Notes: generated by a model from the sequence alone, not told the origin. Counted from the stretch's first letter, positions 46,406-54,424 are shown. The stretch: DNA of 64,000 bases from Curvibacter microcysteis (GCF_028649455.1 NZ_JAQSIO010000005.1:62001-126000); one strand, 5' to 3'. A program made the numbers and translations.

Positions 46406-47680
46406 ATGAGAACCACCTCCCCCCTCCCCCTTCCCGGTTGGCGCGTGCTGGCCTTGAGCGGCCTGTTACTGATCAGCGCCTGTGGTGGCGGCGGTGGCGG
46501 TGGGTCCAGCAGTTCCAGTTCCAGTTCCAGTTCCAGTTCCAGTTCCGGGGCGGGCGCCGGCGCAAGCAGTAGCAGTGGGGGCAGTGGCACGGGTGGCAGC
46601 AGCGTGGTCGTCGACGGGCATACCGCCATCCAACAAGCGGCACTGAGCCAACGGGCGGGCGTGCTGGCCAAGGCCTTGGGTCGCAGCCAACGGCTGCTGG
46701 TCGGGCTGGGGACGGTGGACATCGCGCCCATCCAAGCCCAGGGCCTGCTGCCCGACATCTATGACCAGTACTTGGTGGGGGTGGGGCCGAGCTCCTGGCC
46801 GAGTTGGAACAGCCCCTCAGGCGCCTATGTGAAGCTGGTGGCCCAGCGCGCCGACCAGATCGGCGCCGTTCCCATGTTCACGCTCTACCAAATGGCCACG
46901 CGCGGCGACGGTGTGTTGACCGGCCTGGCCGACACCAATTACATGACCGATTACTGGAACAACGCGCGCCTGTTGTTCCAGCAACTGGCAAGCTACGGCA
47001 AACCGGCCCTGGTCAACCTGGAGCCTGACTTCTGGGGCTATGCGCAGCGCGTCAACGCCGACCCGACCCAGATGCTGGCCTACGTCAACATCAACCCCGA
47101 TTGCGCCAGCCTGCCCAACACCGTGGCCGGCATGGCGGCCTGCCTGGTGCAAAGTGCTCGGCAGATGGCGCCCCAGGCTTATGTAGGCTTTCCGCCGTCC
47201 TTGTTTGAAGACCTGCGCCCCACCGAGGTCGCGTACATGAAAAAACTGGGCGCAGACCAGGCTGACTTTGTGGTCATGCAGACCCTGGACCGCGATGCCG
47301 GTTGCTTCGAAGCGCGCTCACTGGCCGGCGAGTGCACTCGCGCAGGCAAAAACTGGTACTGGGATGAGAGCAACACCACCTCGCCCAACTTCAACGAGCA
47401 CTTCGCGCTGGCCAATGGCTATTTCCAGGGCCTGGGGCGGCCCTTGCTGTGGTGGCAGACCCCCTTGGGCGTGCCCGCCGCCAGCCCCAGCACCAACAGT
47501 CCCTGGCGCGACAACCGGGTGCGCTACTTCATGACCCACACAGCACAACTGGTGGCCAATGGCGGCGTGGGCGTGGTGTTCAGCCCAGGGCAGTCGGCCC
47601 AGACCACCATCCAAACCGACGGCGGACAGTTCCAGAGTCATGCCAAAGCCTATTGGGCCAGCCCAACCACGCTGCCCTGA
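46406..47680 (+). CDS. Hypothetical lipoprotein with glycine/serine linker
   Basis: A 424-residue exported protein. A lipobox is clear (LLLISACGGG, modified Cys about residue 26), followed by seven glycines, a run of 14 serines and more Gly/Ser up to about residue 68. The remainder is a single globular domain with many aromatic residues (VDIAPIQAQGLLPDIYDQYL, LVNLEPDFWGYAQR, LLWWQTPLG). The FxxLEPDFWG and YVGFPPSLFED segments suggest a TIM-barrel glycoside-hydrolase-like fold, but I do not recognise the family. It probably extends from the membrane on a flexible stalk. It stands alone between two terminator-like sites. Confidence 0.8.
   Translation: MRTTSPLPLPGWRVLALSGLLLISACGGGGGGGSSSSSSSSSSSSSSGAGAGASSSSGGSGTGGSSVVVDGHTAIQQAALSQRAGVLAKALGRSQRLLVGLGTVDIAPIQAQGLLPDIYDQYLVGVGPSSWPSWNSPSGAYVKLVAQRADQIGAVPMFTLYQMATRGDGVLTGLADTNYMTDYWNNARLLFQQLASYGKPALVNLEPDFWGYAQRVNADPTQMLAYVNINPDCASLPNTVAGMAACLVQSARQMAPQAYVGFPPSLFEDLRPTEVAYMKKLGADQADFVVMQTLDRDAGCFEARSLAGECTRAGKNWYWDESNTTSPNFNEHFALANGYFQGLGRPLLWWQTPLGVPAASPSTNSPWRDNRVRYFMTHTAQLVANGGVGVVFSPGQSAQTTIQTDGGQFQSHAKAYWASPTTLP
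46511..46546 (+). repeat. Six tandem copies of hexamer AGTTCC in a serine linker
   Basis: Six exact copies of AGTTCC encode 12 consecutive serines of the lipoprotein linker. Because the unit is 6 bp, slippage would change linker length by two serines without breaking the frame. Confidence 0.95.
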
Positions 47681-47691
47681 GGCGCTGGATC

Positions 47692-47718
47692 GGACTCAAG
47701 CCGAAGTCCCTTTTTTTT
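47692..47718 (+). terminator. Possible terminator after the lipoprotein gene
   Basis: A short stem GGACT (47692-47696) / AGTCC (47705-47709) is followed after one base by eight T residues (47711-47718). The stem is only 5 bp, so strength is doubtful, but the T-run and position suit a terminator. Confidence 0.5.
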
Positions 47719-47780
47719 GCTGACCGCTTTCTCGTTTTGGCGTAAAAATGCGTCAAGTTTGCGACTTTTATTGAGCTGCC

Positions 47781-48728
47781 ATGACCTTCAAGCCCACTCC
47801 TCGGATGCGATCGATGCCGCCCCTGCTCGCGGCGCTCTGCCTGGTGGCCGGGCTGGCTCAGGCGGAAACCGGCAAATTGCGGCTGACGGGTGGTGTGTCC
47901 TCGGTTGAAGCCACGGCGGGCGGTGGCATCACCCCTTGGGCGGTGCTGGGCACGCAAGCCACCGATGGCGAAATTGGCGTCAGCGCCAACCTGAACCGCC
48001 TGTCCACCAACGACTATGGGCTCAGCACCTATGGTGTGGCCTTGAACCTCAAGAACACCCTGGAGCTGTCCCTGGGCCGGCAAGACCTGTCAGCCCAACC
48101 CGCCACAGCGCTCAATGCACTGGGCTTTTCTGTCAGCCCCAACCCTCACCTGAAGATGGACATCGTGGGCGCCAAGTTACACCTGATGGGCAATGCCGTG
48201 TTGGACTCGGACAACTGGCTGCCCGAAGTGGCCGTCGGGCTGCAGTACAAAAGCACGCAGGCGGGCTCGCTCAAACCCGTGCTCGACTTCCTGGGCGCCA
48301 AGACCTCGGGCACCGATGTCTACGTGGCCGCCACCAAGCTGTTTCTGGAGCAAGGCCTGCTGCTCAACGCCACCCTGCGTTACACCAATGCCAATCAGGG
48401 CGGCCTGTTGGGGTTTGGCTCGGCCGCGCCAGGGCGCAACAGCCGCAGCTTGAACCCCGAACTGGCCGTGGCCTACCTGCTGCGCAAGGACTTGGCCATT
48501 GGCGCTGAATACCGCTTCATGCCCAACAACCTGGAAGCCCTGGGCCGGGCCGCCGGCCTGGGCAGCGGTCTGCGCCAGGACGACTGGAAAGACATTTTTG
48601 TGGCCTGGGCACCGACCAAGAACGTGTCGCTGACGGGCGCCTATGTCGATTTGGGCCAGGTCGTGCCCGGCGTGACGGGTGGCCGCAAACAGCGTGGCCT
48701 GTACCTGTCGGGCCAAGTGGCCTACTGA
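47781..48728 (+). CDS. DUF3034 family outer-membrane-type protein
   Basis: A 315-residue exported protein with signal peptide (LLAALCLVAGLAQAETGK) and a mature part of alternating hydrophobic strands ending in an aromatic residue (YLSGQVAY), as expected of an outer-membrane beta barrel. GKLRLTGGVSSVEATAGGGITPWAVLGT at the N-terminus is characteristic of DUF3034, which has no assigned function. It is 69 bp upstream of an exported truncated hemoglobin, probably in one operon. Confidence 0.85.
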   Translation: MTFKPTPRMRSMPPLLAALCLVAGLAQAETGKLRLTGGVSSVEATAGGGITPWAVLGTQATDGEIGVSANLNRLSTNDYGLSTYGVALNLKNTLELSLGRQDLSAQPATALNALGFSVSPNPHLKMDIVGAKLHLMGNAVLDSDNWLPEVAVGLQYKSTQAGSLKPVLDFLGAKTSGTDVYVAATKLFLEQGLLLNATLRYTNANQGGLLGFGSAAPGRNSRSLNPELAVAYLLRKDLAIGAEYRFMPNNLEALGRAAGLGSGLRQDDWKDIFVAWAPTKNVSLTGAYVDLGQVVPGVTGGRKQRGLYLSGQVAY

Positions 48729-48797
48729 TGACCCTGTGGTGGCCCGCTGGATCCACTCCGAGACTGGCCACAGCCCTCCCTCTGCCAGAGACTGACC

Positions 48798-49268
48798 ATG
48801 AAGCCCCTCACCCCACTGGCCCCCTGGGCCATGCTTTGCGCCCTGCTCCTGGCCCCGGTGGCCCAGGCCGAGCCTGATCGCTACACGCCGCCAAAAGCCA
48901 GCGACGCCTCGCTCTACCAAGCACTCGGCGCCAAAGAAGGCATCAGCCGGGTGGTCGAAGGCCTGATCCAACGCAGCACGACCAACCCACGCATCGCCGA
49001 CAAGTTCAAAGACACCAACCTGAAGAACCTGCGTGAGCAACTGGTGGACCAGATTTGCGAACTGTCCGGTGGCCCCTGCCGCTACGAAGGCAACCCCATG
49101 CGGGCCGGTCATGAAGACCTGAACCTGAACATGGGCCACTTCAATGCCCTGGTCGAGGACCTGCAACAAGCCATGGACCAGGAAGGGGTGCCGTTTCGGC
49201 AGCAAAACCGCCTGTTGGCCCTGCTGGCCCCCATGTACCGGGACGTGGTGAAAGCACCTGGGCGCTGA
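48798..49268 (+). CDS. Exported group I truncated hemoglobin
   Basis: A 156-residue globin with a signal peptide (MLCALLLAPVAQAEPDR), so probably periplasmic. The globin part starts SLYQALGAKEGISRVVEGLI and includes FKDTNLKNLREQLVDQICELSGGPCRYEG, with the proximal His in MRAGHEDLNLNMGHFNALVEDL. Two cysteines lie within eight residues (ICELSGGPC) and could form a disulfide after export. It follows the DUF3034 gene, a pairing that points to a shared envelope role, perhaps NO or oxygen handling near the outer membrane. Confidence 0.9.
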   Translation: MKPLTPLAPWAMLCALLLAPVAQAEPDRYTPPKASDASLYQALGAKEGISRVVEGLIQRSTTNPRIADKFKDTNLKNLREQLVDQICELSGGPCRYEGNPMRAGHEDLNLNMGHFNALVEDLQQAMDQEGVPFRQQNRLLALLAPMYRDVVKAPGR

Positions 49269-49340
49269 GGCGGACCCAATGGATCACTCGCCGCAGACCG
49301 AGCAGACCCCAGCGCCCCAAACGTTGCCGTTGCCCAAACC

Positions 49341-49787
49341 TCAAGCCTGAAGGTCGGGCTCCACCAGTGCCGCCAACTGGACCAGGGACTCCTGCCAGCC
49401 CAGGTAACACATCTCGAGCGGAATCACTGGCGGGATGTTCTCTTGCACGACGCTCAGGTCGGTCCCCCCCAACACGGGGCGGAGTTCAACCCTGACTTGG
49501 AGAACGCCGGGCAAGTTCGGATCGTCGAACCTGTCGGTGTATCGAATCAACTCGTTCGGAACGAGCTCCAGGTACTCTCCGTCAAATGAATGGGCCTGGC
49601 CCGTCGTGAAATTGCGGAAAGACATCTTGAATGATCCCCCGACTTGGGGCTGATGGTGGTGAACCGTGCAGGTGAAGCCATAGGGGGGAAGCCATTTGGC
49701 CAGGGCCTCCGCCTCTAAAAAGGCACGGTAGACCTTGTCGGGCGGGCTTCGAAGAACCCGGTGGAGGTGAACTCGGCGAGCAGACAT
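49341..49787 (-). CDS. SRPBCC family protein (AHSA1-like)
   Basis: A 148-residue START/Bet v1-fold protein: RVLRSPPDKVYRAFLEAEALAKWLPPYGF near the N-terminus and a C-terminal amphipathic helix (CYLGWQESLVQLAALVEPDL). Such proteins bind hydrophobic ligands or act in stress responses; no specific role can be given. It is the last complete core-type gene before the island and is transcribed away from it. Confidence 0.88.
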   Translation of the reverse strand: MSARRVHLHRVLRSPPDKVYRAFLEAEALAKWLPPYGFTCTVHHHQPQVGGSFKMSFRNFTTGQAHSFDGEYLELVPNELIRYTDRFDDPNLPGVLQVRVELRPVLGGTDLSVVQENIPPVIPLEMCYLGWQESLVQLAALVEPDLQA

Positions 49788-49900
49788 GGACGTTCCTGTG
49801 AAGCTTGGGGTGGGGGGATTTTGAATGCATCGTCCACTTTCTTAAACCCTGCTTGGTTGGCGACCCGAACAGTCCGACAGGCACTGATCTGTGTGTCGGT

Positions 49901-50028
49901 TCTCATTAAATTTTGAACTGCAGGTCACGGCACATCAACAACTTACCCCCTGACCAACCAAGCAGTCTTGAACTCTCGTCTCACTGAGTTTTGAACTTTC
50001 TGGAAGTCGTCTCATTGAATTTTGAACT
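49901..50028 (+). repeat. Three direct copies of a 19-bp motif
   Basis: TCTCATTAAATTTTGAACT (49901-49919), TCTCACTGAGTTTTGAACT (49979-49997) and TCTCATTGAATTTTGAACT (50010-50028) differ at few positions and lie 78 and 31 bp apart. Several short direct repeats at one end are typical of some IS families, such as IS21, so these are probably remains of an insertion-sequence terminus. The identification is an inference. Confidence 0.8.
49964..49993 (+). repeat. Left copy of island-flanking inverted repeat
   Basis: AGTCTTGAACT (49964-49974), four bases, TCTCACTGAGTTTTG (49979-49993). The reverse complement of 59554-59581 matches 10 of 11 and 14 of 15 bases of these two blocks, with a spacer of two instead of four bases. 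Confidence 0.75.
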
Positions 50029-50161
50029 TTTCGTTTGTGCGCGCCGGATGCGGAGGTGCTCCTCAACTAACGACGCTCCTCCAGGCTGAGCGGCTAGTTG
50101 TGAAGCTTCAATAGGTTGTTGCGGGTGTTCACCCTGAGAGGTTTTGAGAGACTGGGAATCG

Positions 50162-50173
50162 CCCCCCCCCCCC
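50162..50173 (+). repeat. Homopolymer of 12 C
   Basis: Twelve consecutive C residues lie 22 bp before the transposase start codon. Such a tract is prone to slippage, and to sequencing error. Confidence 0.9.
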
Positions 50174-50195
50174 TCAAACCAAAGCCGGAGTCCGG

Positions 50196-51148
50196 ATGAA
50201 CACCCATAAGAATGCCCGATTGACGTACCTGCGGCGAGTCGAGATGGTTCAAGACATCACTGAGCGTGGCATGAGCGCCTCACAAGCTGCTGCCCGGCAC
50301 GGCGTGAGTGCCGTGACCGCACGCAAGTGGCTCGCTCGCTATCTGGCCGACGGACCTGCCGGTCTGATGGACAAGTCCTCCCGACCAGAGCGTTCGCCGC
50401 GAGCCATTGAGCCCAGCGTTACATTGACCATCGTCGAGCTGCGTCGCAAGCTGTTTCTGCAGTCCCGGATCGCCTCGTACACGGGCGTCTCCAAGGCGAC
50501 TGTCAGCCGGGTGTTGCGTCGCGCAGGTCTGTCCAAGCTTACCGATCTCGGCCCCGCTGAGCCAGTGCAGCGCTACGAACGCGAGACGCCCGGCGAGTTG
50601 CTCCACATCGACATCAAGAAGCTGGGGCGCTTCGGCAAGGTCGGACACCGCATAACGGGCGACCGCACCCAGCGAGCACACGCAACATCGGCTGGGAGCA
50701 CGTCTTCGTGGCCATCGACGACCACAGCCGAATCGCCTTCACCCGGATGTACCCCGACGAGAAGAAGGAGAGCGCAGTGGACTTCCTCCGCGAGGCCACA
50801 CGGTACTTCGCCGGGCTACGAATGCCGATCCAGCGGCTGATCACCGACAACGGTCCTGCATTCCACTCAGCCGCATTCGGCCAGACGTGCCTGGAACTGG
50901 GCATCACTCAAAAGTTCACCCGTGCCTATCGACCTCAGACCAACGGCAAGGCCGAGCGCTTCATCCAGTCAGCACTGCGTGAATGGGCCTACGGGCGCGT
51001 ATGCCAACACTCCGATGAACGTCGCGCCGCCTTGCCTGCCTGGAACCACTTCTACAACTGGCACCGACCGCACAACGGCATCGGTTGCCTGCCGCCCATG
51101 TCTCGCCTCTCGGCCTCACGCAAGAACCTCTTGACTCTTCACACCTAG
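50196..51148 (+). pseudogene. IS481-family transposase, frameshifted
   Basis: Two overlapping frames encode one DDE transposase. The first frame (from 50196) has an N-terminal HTH (SASQAAARHGVSAVTARKWL) and the first catalytic Asp (ELLHIDIKKLGRFGKVGHR). The second (to 51148) has VAIDDHSRIAF, the second Asp (RLITDNGPAFHS) and the Glu (QTNGKAERFIQSALREW). The shift lies at about 50676-50681, where GCACAC replaces the expected GCAC: a CA duplication. Removing two bases restores a continuous protein through RNIGWEHVFVAIDDH. It is inactive unless frameshifting or a sequencing error is involved. Confidence 0.9.
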
Positions 51149-51201
51149 GTCCTGCTTGTGCGGGCGGTGAAAAGGGCGGGGTTTATTGACCGCATACTAA
51201 C

Positions 51202-51315
51202 TGGCTTGACTCTCACGAACACCTGCGAGATGTGCTGATCCGGCTGCCCACGTAAAAGGCAAGTCGAATTGCGGAGTTTCTGACCCACAGATGGGCTGGT
51301 GTGCGTCAACGCTGA
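51202..51315 (+). pseudogene. IS66-type transposase C-terminal relic
   Basis: Read in one frame, the segment gives HLRDVLIRLPT, a stop at 51253-51255, then KASRIAEFLTHRW, ending at a TGA at 51313. This resembles the C-terminus of IS66 TnpC proteins (pattern YLKDVLxRLPTxxxxxIxELLPHRW), with the residue after LPT turned into a stop. Only about 30 codons remain. The assignment is from remembered family sequence. Confidence 0.5.
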
Positions 51316-51641
51316 ATTCAAGACAGAAATTGAAAGGGACTCGTGTCCGCGCTGATTTGCGTGTACATGAATACTATATGGCGCTCATTCCGGATAGATG
51401 ACTTGGCCGGTTGCGTACGACGGGTGTTAACGGCGATAGAGTTGGATCCCGCCAGCGAGAACATCACGGCGCTGTTGCTGCTCAATCTCACACAGAGCTT
51501 GCATTGAAGTACTGGATACAAAGCGTGAGTGGCTCGAATAACCAATTCAGATAATGGGTCGCTGAACTCGAAAATCGCCGATAGAGCCCAGGTGAGGGTA
51601 TGGATTGAAATCTGCGTCCATCGAACCGTTTAACGGCATGA

Positions 51642-51671
51642 CTCCTGACTCAGCTTTGGCTGAGTCAGGAG
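51642..51671. promoter_or_regulatory. Perfect 13-bp inverted repeat
   Basis: CTCCTGACTCAGC (51642-51654) and its exact complement (51659-51671) surround a TTTG loop. A run of seven T begins 14 bp later (51686), too far for a standard terminator. It may be a remote activator site, since it shares CTGA/TCAG half-sites with palindromes nearer the promoter, or a hairpin of a vanished element. Confidence 0.5.
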
Positions 51672-51843
51672 CAGCGTGGATCTTCTTTTTTTGCTCTTAA
51701 AACTGTGCCCAAGGGGGCACTCGTCGGATGATGGCAGCATTTGCAAATGCCTTGTTCTTGAAGTCTTATCCGTATCGGACCACATCGTTCTCTCATTATC
51801 CACACCCACTAGTTGCTAAAGTTTTTTAGAGACGACGAGTAGT

Positions 51844-51914
51844 CTGACACGGGTCAGTCTGGAATCCATCCGATGAGCCGGATTGATCGATCAGTAGGAT
51901 TCTGAAATTTCAGA
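51844..51914. promoter_or_regulatory. Candidate upstream activator sites for the sigma54 regulator
   Basis: Three palindromic sites: CTGAC-4-GTCAG (51844-51857), TGATCGATCA (51884-51893) and TCTGAAATTTCAGA (51901-51914, perfect). The last is centred about 120 bp before the predicted transcription start, a normal distance for an NtrC/DctD-type enhancer. The first and last share CTGA/TCAG ends. Binding is inferred. Confidence 0.5.
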
Positions 51915-51960
51915 CAACTTAGCGATCAATAAGAAGATGATCTCAAGGCTTTTCCAATTA

Positions 51961-51973
51961 AATCAATAGCTTA
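51961..51973 (+). promoter_or_regulatory. IHF-binding consensus
   Basis: AATCAATAGCTTA matches the IHF consensus WATCAA-N4-TTR at every defined position. It lies between the palindromic sites and the -24/-12 promoter, where IHF bends DNA to bring the activator to sigma54 polymerase. Confidence 0.6.
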
Positions 51974-52001
51974 CATCTATAGGGTTTTTCCTAGGGTTTT
52001 C

Positions 52002-52017
52002 GGGCACAACAATTGCA
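52002..52017 (+). promoter_or_regulatory. Sigma54 (-24/-12) promoter of the DUF6351 operon
   Basis: GGGCAC, five bases, TTGCA (52002-52006 on, ending 52017). The invariant GG (52003-52004) and GC (52015-52016) are separated by exactly 10 bases, as sigma54 polymerase requires; only the first T of TGGCAC differs. Transcription would start near 52028, giving a leader of about 100 nt. The operon itself encodes a sigma54 activator. Confidence 0.7.
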
Positions 52018-52126
52018 GCCCTCCATCCAAGCCCACCTCTGTATGGGCTGTCGTCAACCTGAGATGCTTCAAGCGGCGACTGGGCAATCGGAATGGCCGG
52101 TCATCCCACTTTCAATGGAGATAAAC

Positions 52127-54415
52127 ATGAAAAACCTTAACCCTAAGTCTGTAACCTGGGTGCTATCCCTCTGCACTTGCGCGGTGATCACCGCCTGCGG
52201 TGGGAGCGACAGCCCGGCGATCAATGCGCCCAGCCTGCAAGTCCTTTCTTCCAAACCAGAATTTGTGAGCGGTGGCGATGCGTTGATTGACATCGCACTG
52301 CCCCCGGTGCACGAGACTTTATCGGCCAAGCTCAACGGAGCTGACGTCTCTGCTCTGTTCAAGGTCGATCCGCTGCGGCCCGGGCACCTACTGGGCCGGC
52401 TCACTGGACTGAGCACTGGCGACAACACATTGACCGTCAATGTCGGTGGGCCTGACAGCAAACTGGTGTTGACCAATTACCCCATTTCAGGTCCCATCCT
52501 GTCGGGCCCGCAGATTTCCCCCTACAACTGCCAGACCGAGGCCTTTTTGCTGCCTGATGGCACCCTCTTGGGTAAGGCCAGCGACGTCAAATGTTCAGTG
52601 TCTACCAAGGTGCAGTACCTTTACCAGTCAACAGCCGGTGGCGCGCTCAAGCCCTTGCCCAGCACCACGTCCCTGCCGGGTGATGTCGCAACCACGACCA
52701 CGACCGCTGGCGCTACTGTGCCATTTGTCGTGCGGGTAGAAACGGGCTCAATGAATCGAGGCATATACCAAAATGCGATCCTTCACGATCCCACCAAGGA
52801 CGCTGCCCCCTCACCGACTACACCGCCGAAAGGATGGAACCGAAAATTGATCGCGGTTCATGGCACTGGGTGTGCTGGCGGTTGGTACATCCAGGGCGCA
52901 GCCATGGGGGTCAGCCCCTACACCGGTACCAACCTCAAGAGGTTGGGAGAGGGTTATGCCGTGTTCACAAACACGTTGAATCACCCGACCAACAGCTGCA
53001 ACGCTACGGTGGCCGGTGAAACCACGATGATGGGTAAAGAGCACTTCATCGAGACATTCGGCGTGCCGACTTACACCGTCAGCGTAGGCACTTCGGGCGG
53101 CGCCTACACCAGCCTGCAGGTGGGTGACGCATTCCCTGGGCTGTTTGATGGGGTGTACATCGACGCGACCTTCCCCGACGCATTGGCCATCGCCATGTCC
53201 GCGATGGATGGGAAATTGCTCAACCGCTATCTGACCGGCAACAACAACAGTGCCATCACAGACGCCCAAATGGTCAAGGTCTCGGGCCACAAATCAGCGC
53301 GCGCCTGGTATGACCTGGCAGTGCAGTCTGGACGGACCGACCCTGTTTCTGGCAGGACCGAGACAATTCCTGTGGCGGGGTCTTTTGGTGGTGCCTATGC
53401 GGCTGGCCTCTTCAATGCGGCTGTGCCTGCGAGTCAACGCTGGAATGCATCCACCAACCCCACCGGAGCCCGCGCCACGGTGTTCGATGTCAATCGCAAT
53501 GTATTCGGGGTGGATGCCAGCGGCTACGGCCTGCGTCCTTTCGACAATGTGGGCGTGCAATATGGCTTGGCACAGCTCAACGACGGAACCTTGTCCAAGG
53601 ACCAGTTTCTGGACCTGAACGAAAAGATCGGAGGCTATGACCGGGATGGCAACTACACCAGCAGCCGCACAATCGGAGATGCAGGGGCGATTGCCAGGGC
53701 TTACCAGTCCGGCTTGATGTTGGGCGGCAACGGGGGCTTGGCTTCGATCCCTGTATTTGACACTTCCAACTTCTATGATGAAGACAACTTTTACCACTAC
53801 CAGTGGTTCCATTTTGCCGTGCGGGAACGCCTGCGAAAGGTCAATGGTGACGTGAGCAACCACGTGATGTGGCGCGGCGGGGTGAGCTTTGCGGACCTGT
53901 TTGGTGTGGTGACTCCAGGCAGAACAGAGCGTGCTGCCGTCAGTGCCAAGAGTTCCGCTGATGGCTGGGCCGCGTTTGTTCAATGGATCGATGCTTATAC
54001 CGCAGACACATCCACCAAGACCCAAAAGGACAAAGTGATAGTCAACAAGCCCGCACAGGCTGTTGACGGTTGTTTCACGCAATCCACCACCCCTCAATTC
54101 TTGGCCGAAACTCAGACTCCGGCCACCTCAGGTGCGGCCGGCAGTTGTAACGCGATCTATCCAACCTGGACCTACCCCCGGGCTCAGGCGGGCGCATCCA
54201 TCGCTGCAGACAAACTGAAGTGTCAGCTGAAGCCGATCCAGACCAAGGACTACAACGTGACATTCACGACCGCTGAAATGGCTCGCCTGAGCGCGATCTT
54301 TGCAGGCGGTGTCTGCGATTGGTCCAAGAACGGCGTTGGCCAATCCTCAATGGTCCCCTATGCCTCATTTGGTCCGTCCCCAGTAAACCTGGTGTTCGAC
54401 GTCACCAAGCCTTGA
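52127..54415 (+). CDS. DUF6351 family exported lipoprotein, probable alpha/beta hydrolase
   Basis: A 762-residue protein with a lipoprotein signal (LCTCAVITAC, lipid Cys24). Sequence blocks of the DUF6351 family are recognisable: LLGRLTGLSTGDNTLTV, YPISGPILSGPQISPYNCQ, VPFVVRVETGSMNRGIYQ, MMGKEHFIETFGVP. YTVSVGTSGGAYTS gives a GxSxG nucleophile elbow at Ser323, which suggests an esterase or related hydrolase like tannases. Eight further cysteines could form disulfides. Substrate unknown. I start at MKNLNPKSV (52127), preceded by GGAG at 52117-52120. First gene of a four-gene operon behind a sigma54-type promoter. Confidence 0.85.
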   Translation: MKNLNPKSVTWVLSLCTCAVITACGGSDSPAINAPSLQVLSSKPEFVSGGDALIDIALPPVHETLSAKLNGADVSALFKVDPLRPGHLLGRLTGLSTGDNTLTVNVGGPDSKLVLTNYPISGPILSGPQISPYNCQTEAFLLPDGTLLGKASDVKCSVSTKVQYLYQSTAGGALKPLPSTTSLPGDVATTTTTAGATVPFVVRVETGSMNRGIYQNAILHDPTKDAAPSPTTPPKGWNRKLIAVHGTGCAGGWYIQGAAMGVSPYTGTNLKRLGEGYAVFTNTLNHPTNSCNATVAGETTMMGKEHFIETFGVPTYTVSVGTSGGAYTSLQVGDAFPGLFDGVYIDATFPDALAIAMSAMDGKLLNRYLTGNNNSAITDAQMVKVSGHKSARAWYDLAVQSGRTDPVSGRTETIPVAGSFGGAYAAGLFNAAVPASQRWNASTNPTGARATVFDVNRNVFGVDASGYGLRPFDNVGVQYGLAQLNDGTLSKDQFLDLNEKIGGYDRDGNYTSSRTIGDAGAIARAYQSGLMLGGNGGLASIPVFDTSNFYDEDNFYHYQWFHFAVRERLRKVNGDVSNHVMWRGGVSFADLFGVVTPGRTERAAVSAKSSADGWAAFVQWIDAYTADTSTKTQKDKVIVNKPAQAVDGCFTQSTTPQFLAETQTPATSGAAGSCNAIYPTWTYPRAQAGASIAADKLKCQLKPIQTKDYNVTFTTAEMARLSAIFAGGVCDWSKNGVGQSSMVPYASFGPSPVNLVFDVTKP

Positions 54416-54424
54416 GACGGAGGG

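Larger units (their letters stand above)
49788..50195. other. Gene-free left margin of the island with repeated motifs
   Basis: About 400 bp without a convincing gene. It contains three direct copies of a 19-bp motif (49901-50028), the left copy of the inverted sequence that returns at 59.55 kb, a 12-C tract at 50162-50173 and a ribosome-binding site (GGAG, 50187-50190) for the transposase. Base composition is less GC-rich than the core genes. Confidence 0.7.
51149..52126. other. Gene-free, AT-richer region ahead of the DUF6351 operon
   Basis: Nearly 1 kb with no credible gene. The first part holds a transposase relic; the middle contains a perfect 13-bp hairpin (51642-51671); the last 290 bp carry palindromes, an IHF consensus and a -24/-12 promoter. 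A 75-codon minus-strand frame at 51318-51545 has no recognisable features. The composition contrasts with the flanking GC-rich core genome. Confidence 0.8.

Noticed and set aside
51318-51545. A 75-codon minus-strand frame in the gene-free region
   Set aside because: No ribosome-binding site, no recognisable sequence and no conserved neighbour. It may be chance in AT-richer DNA.
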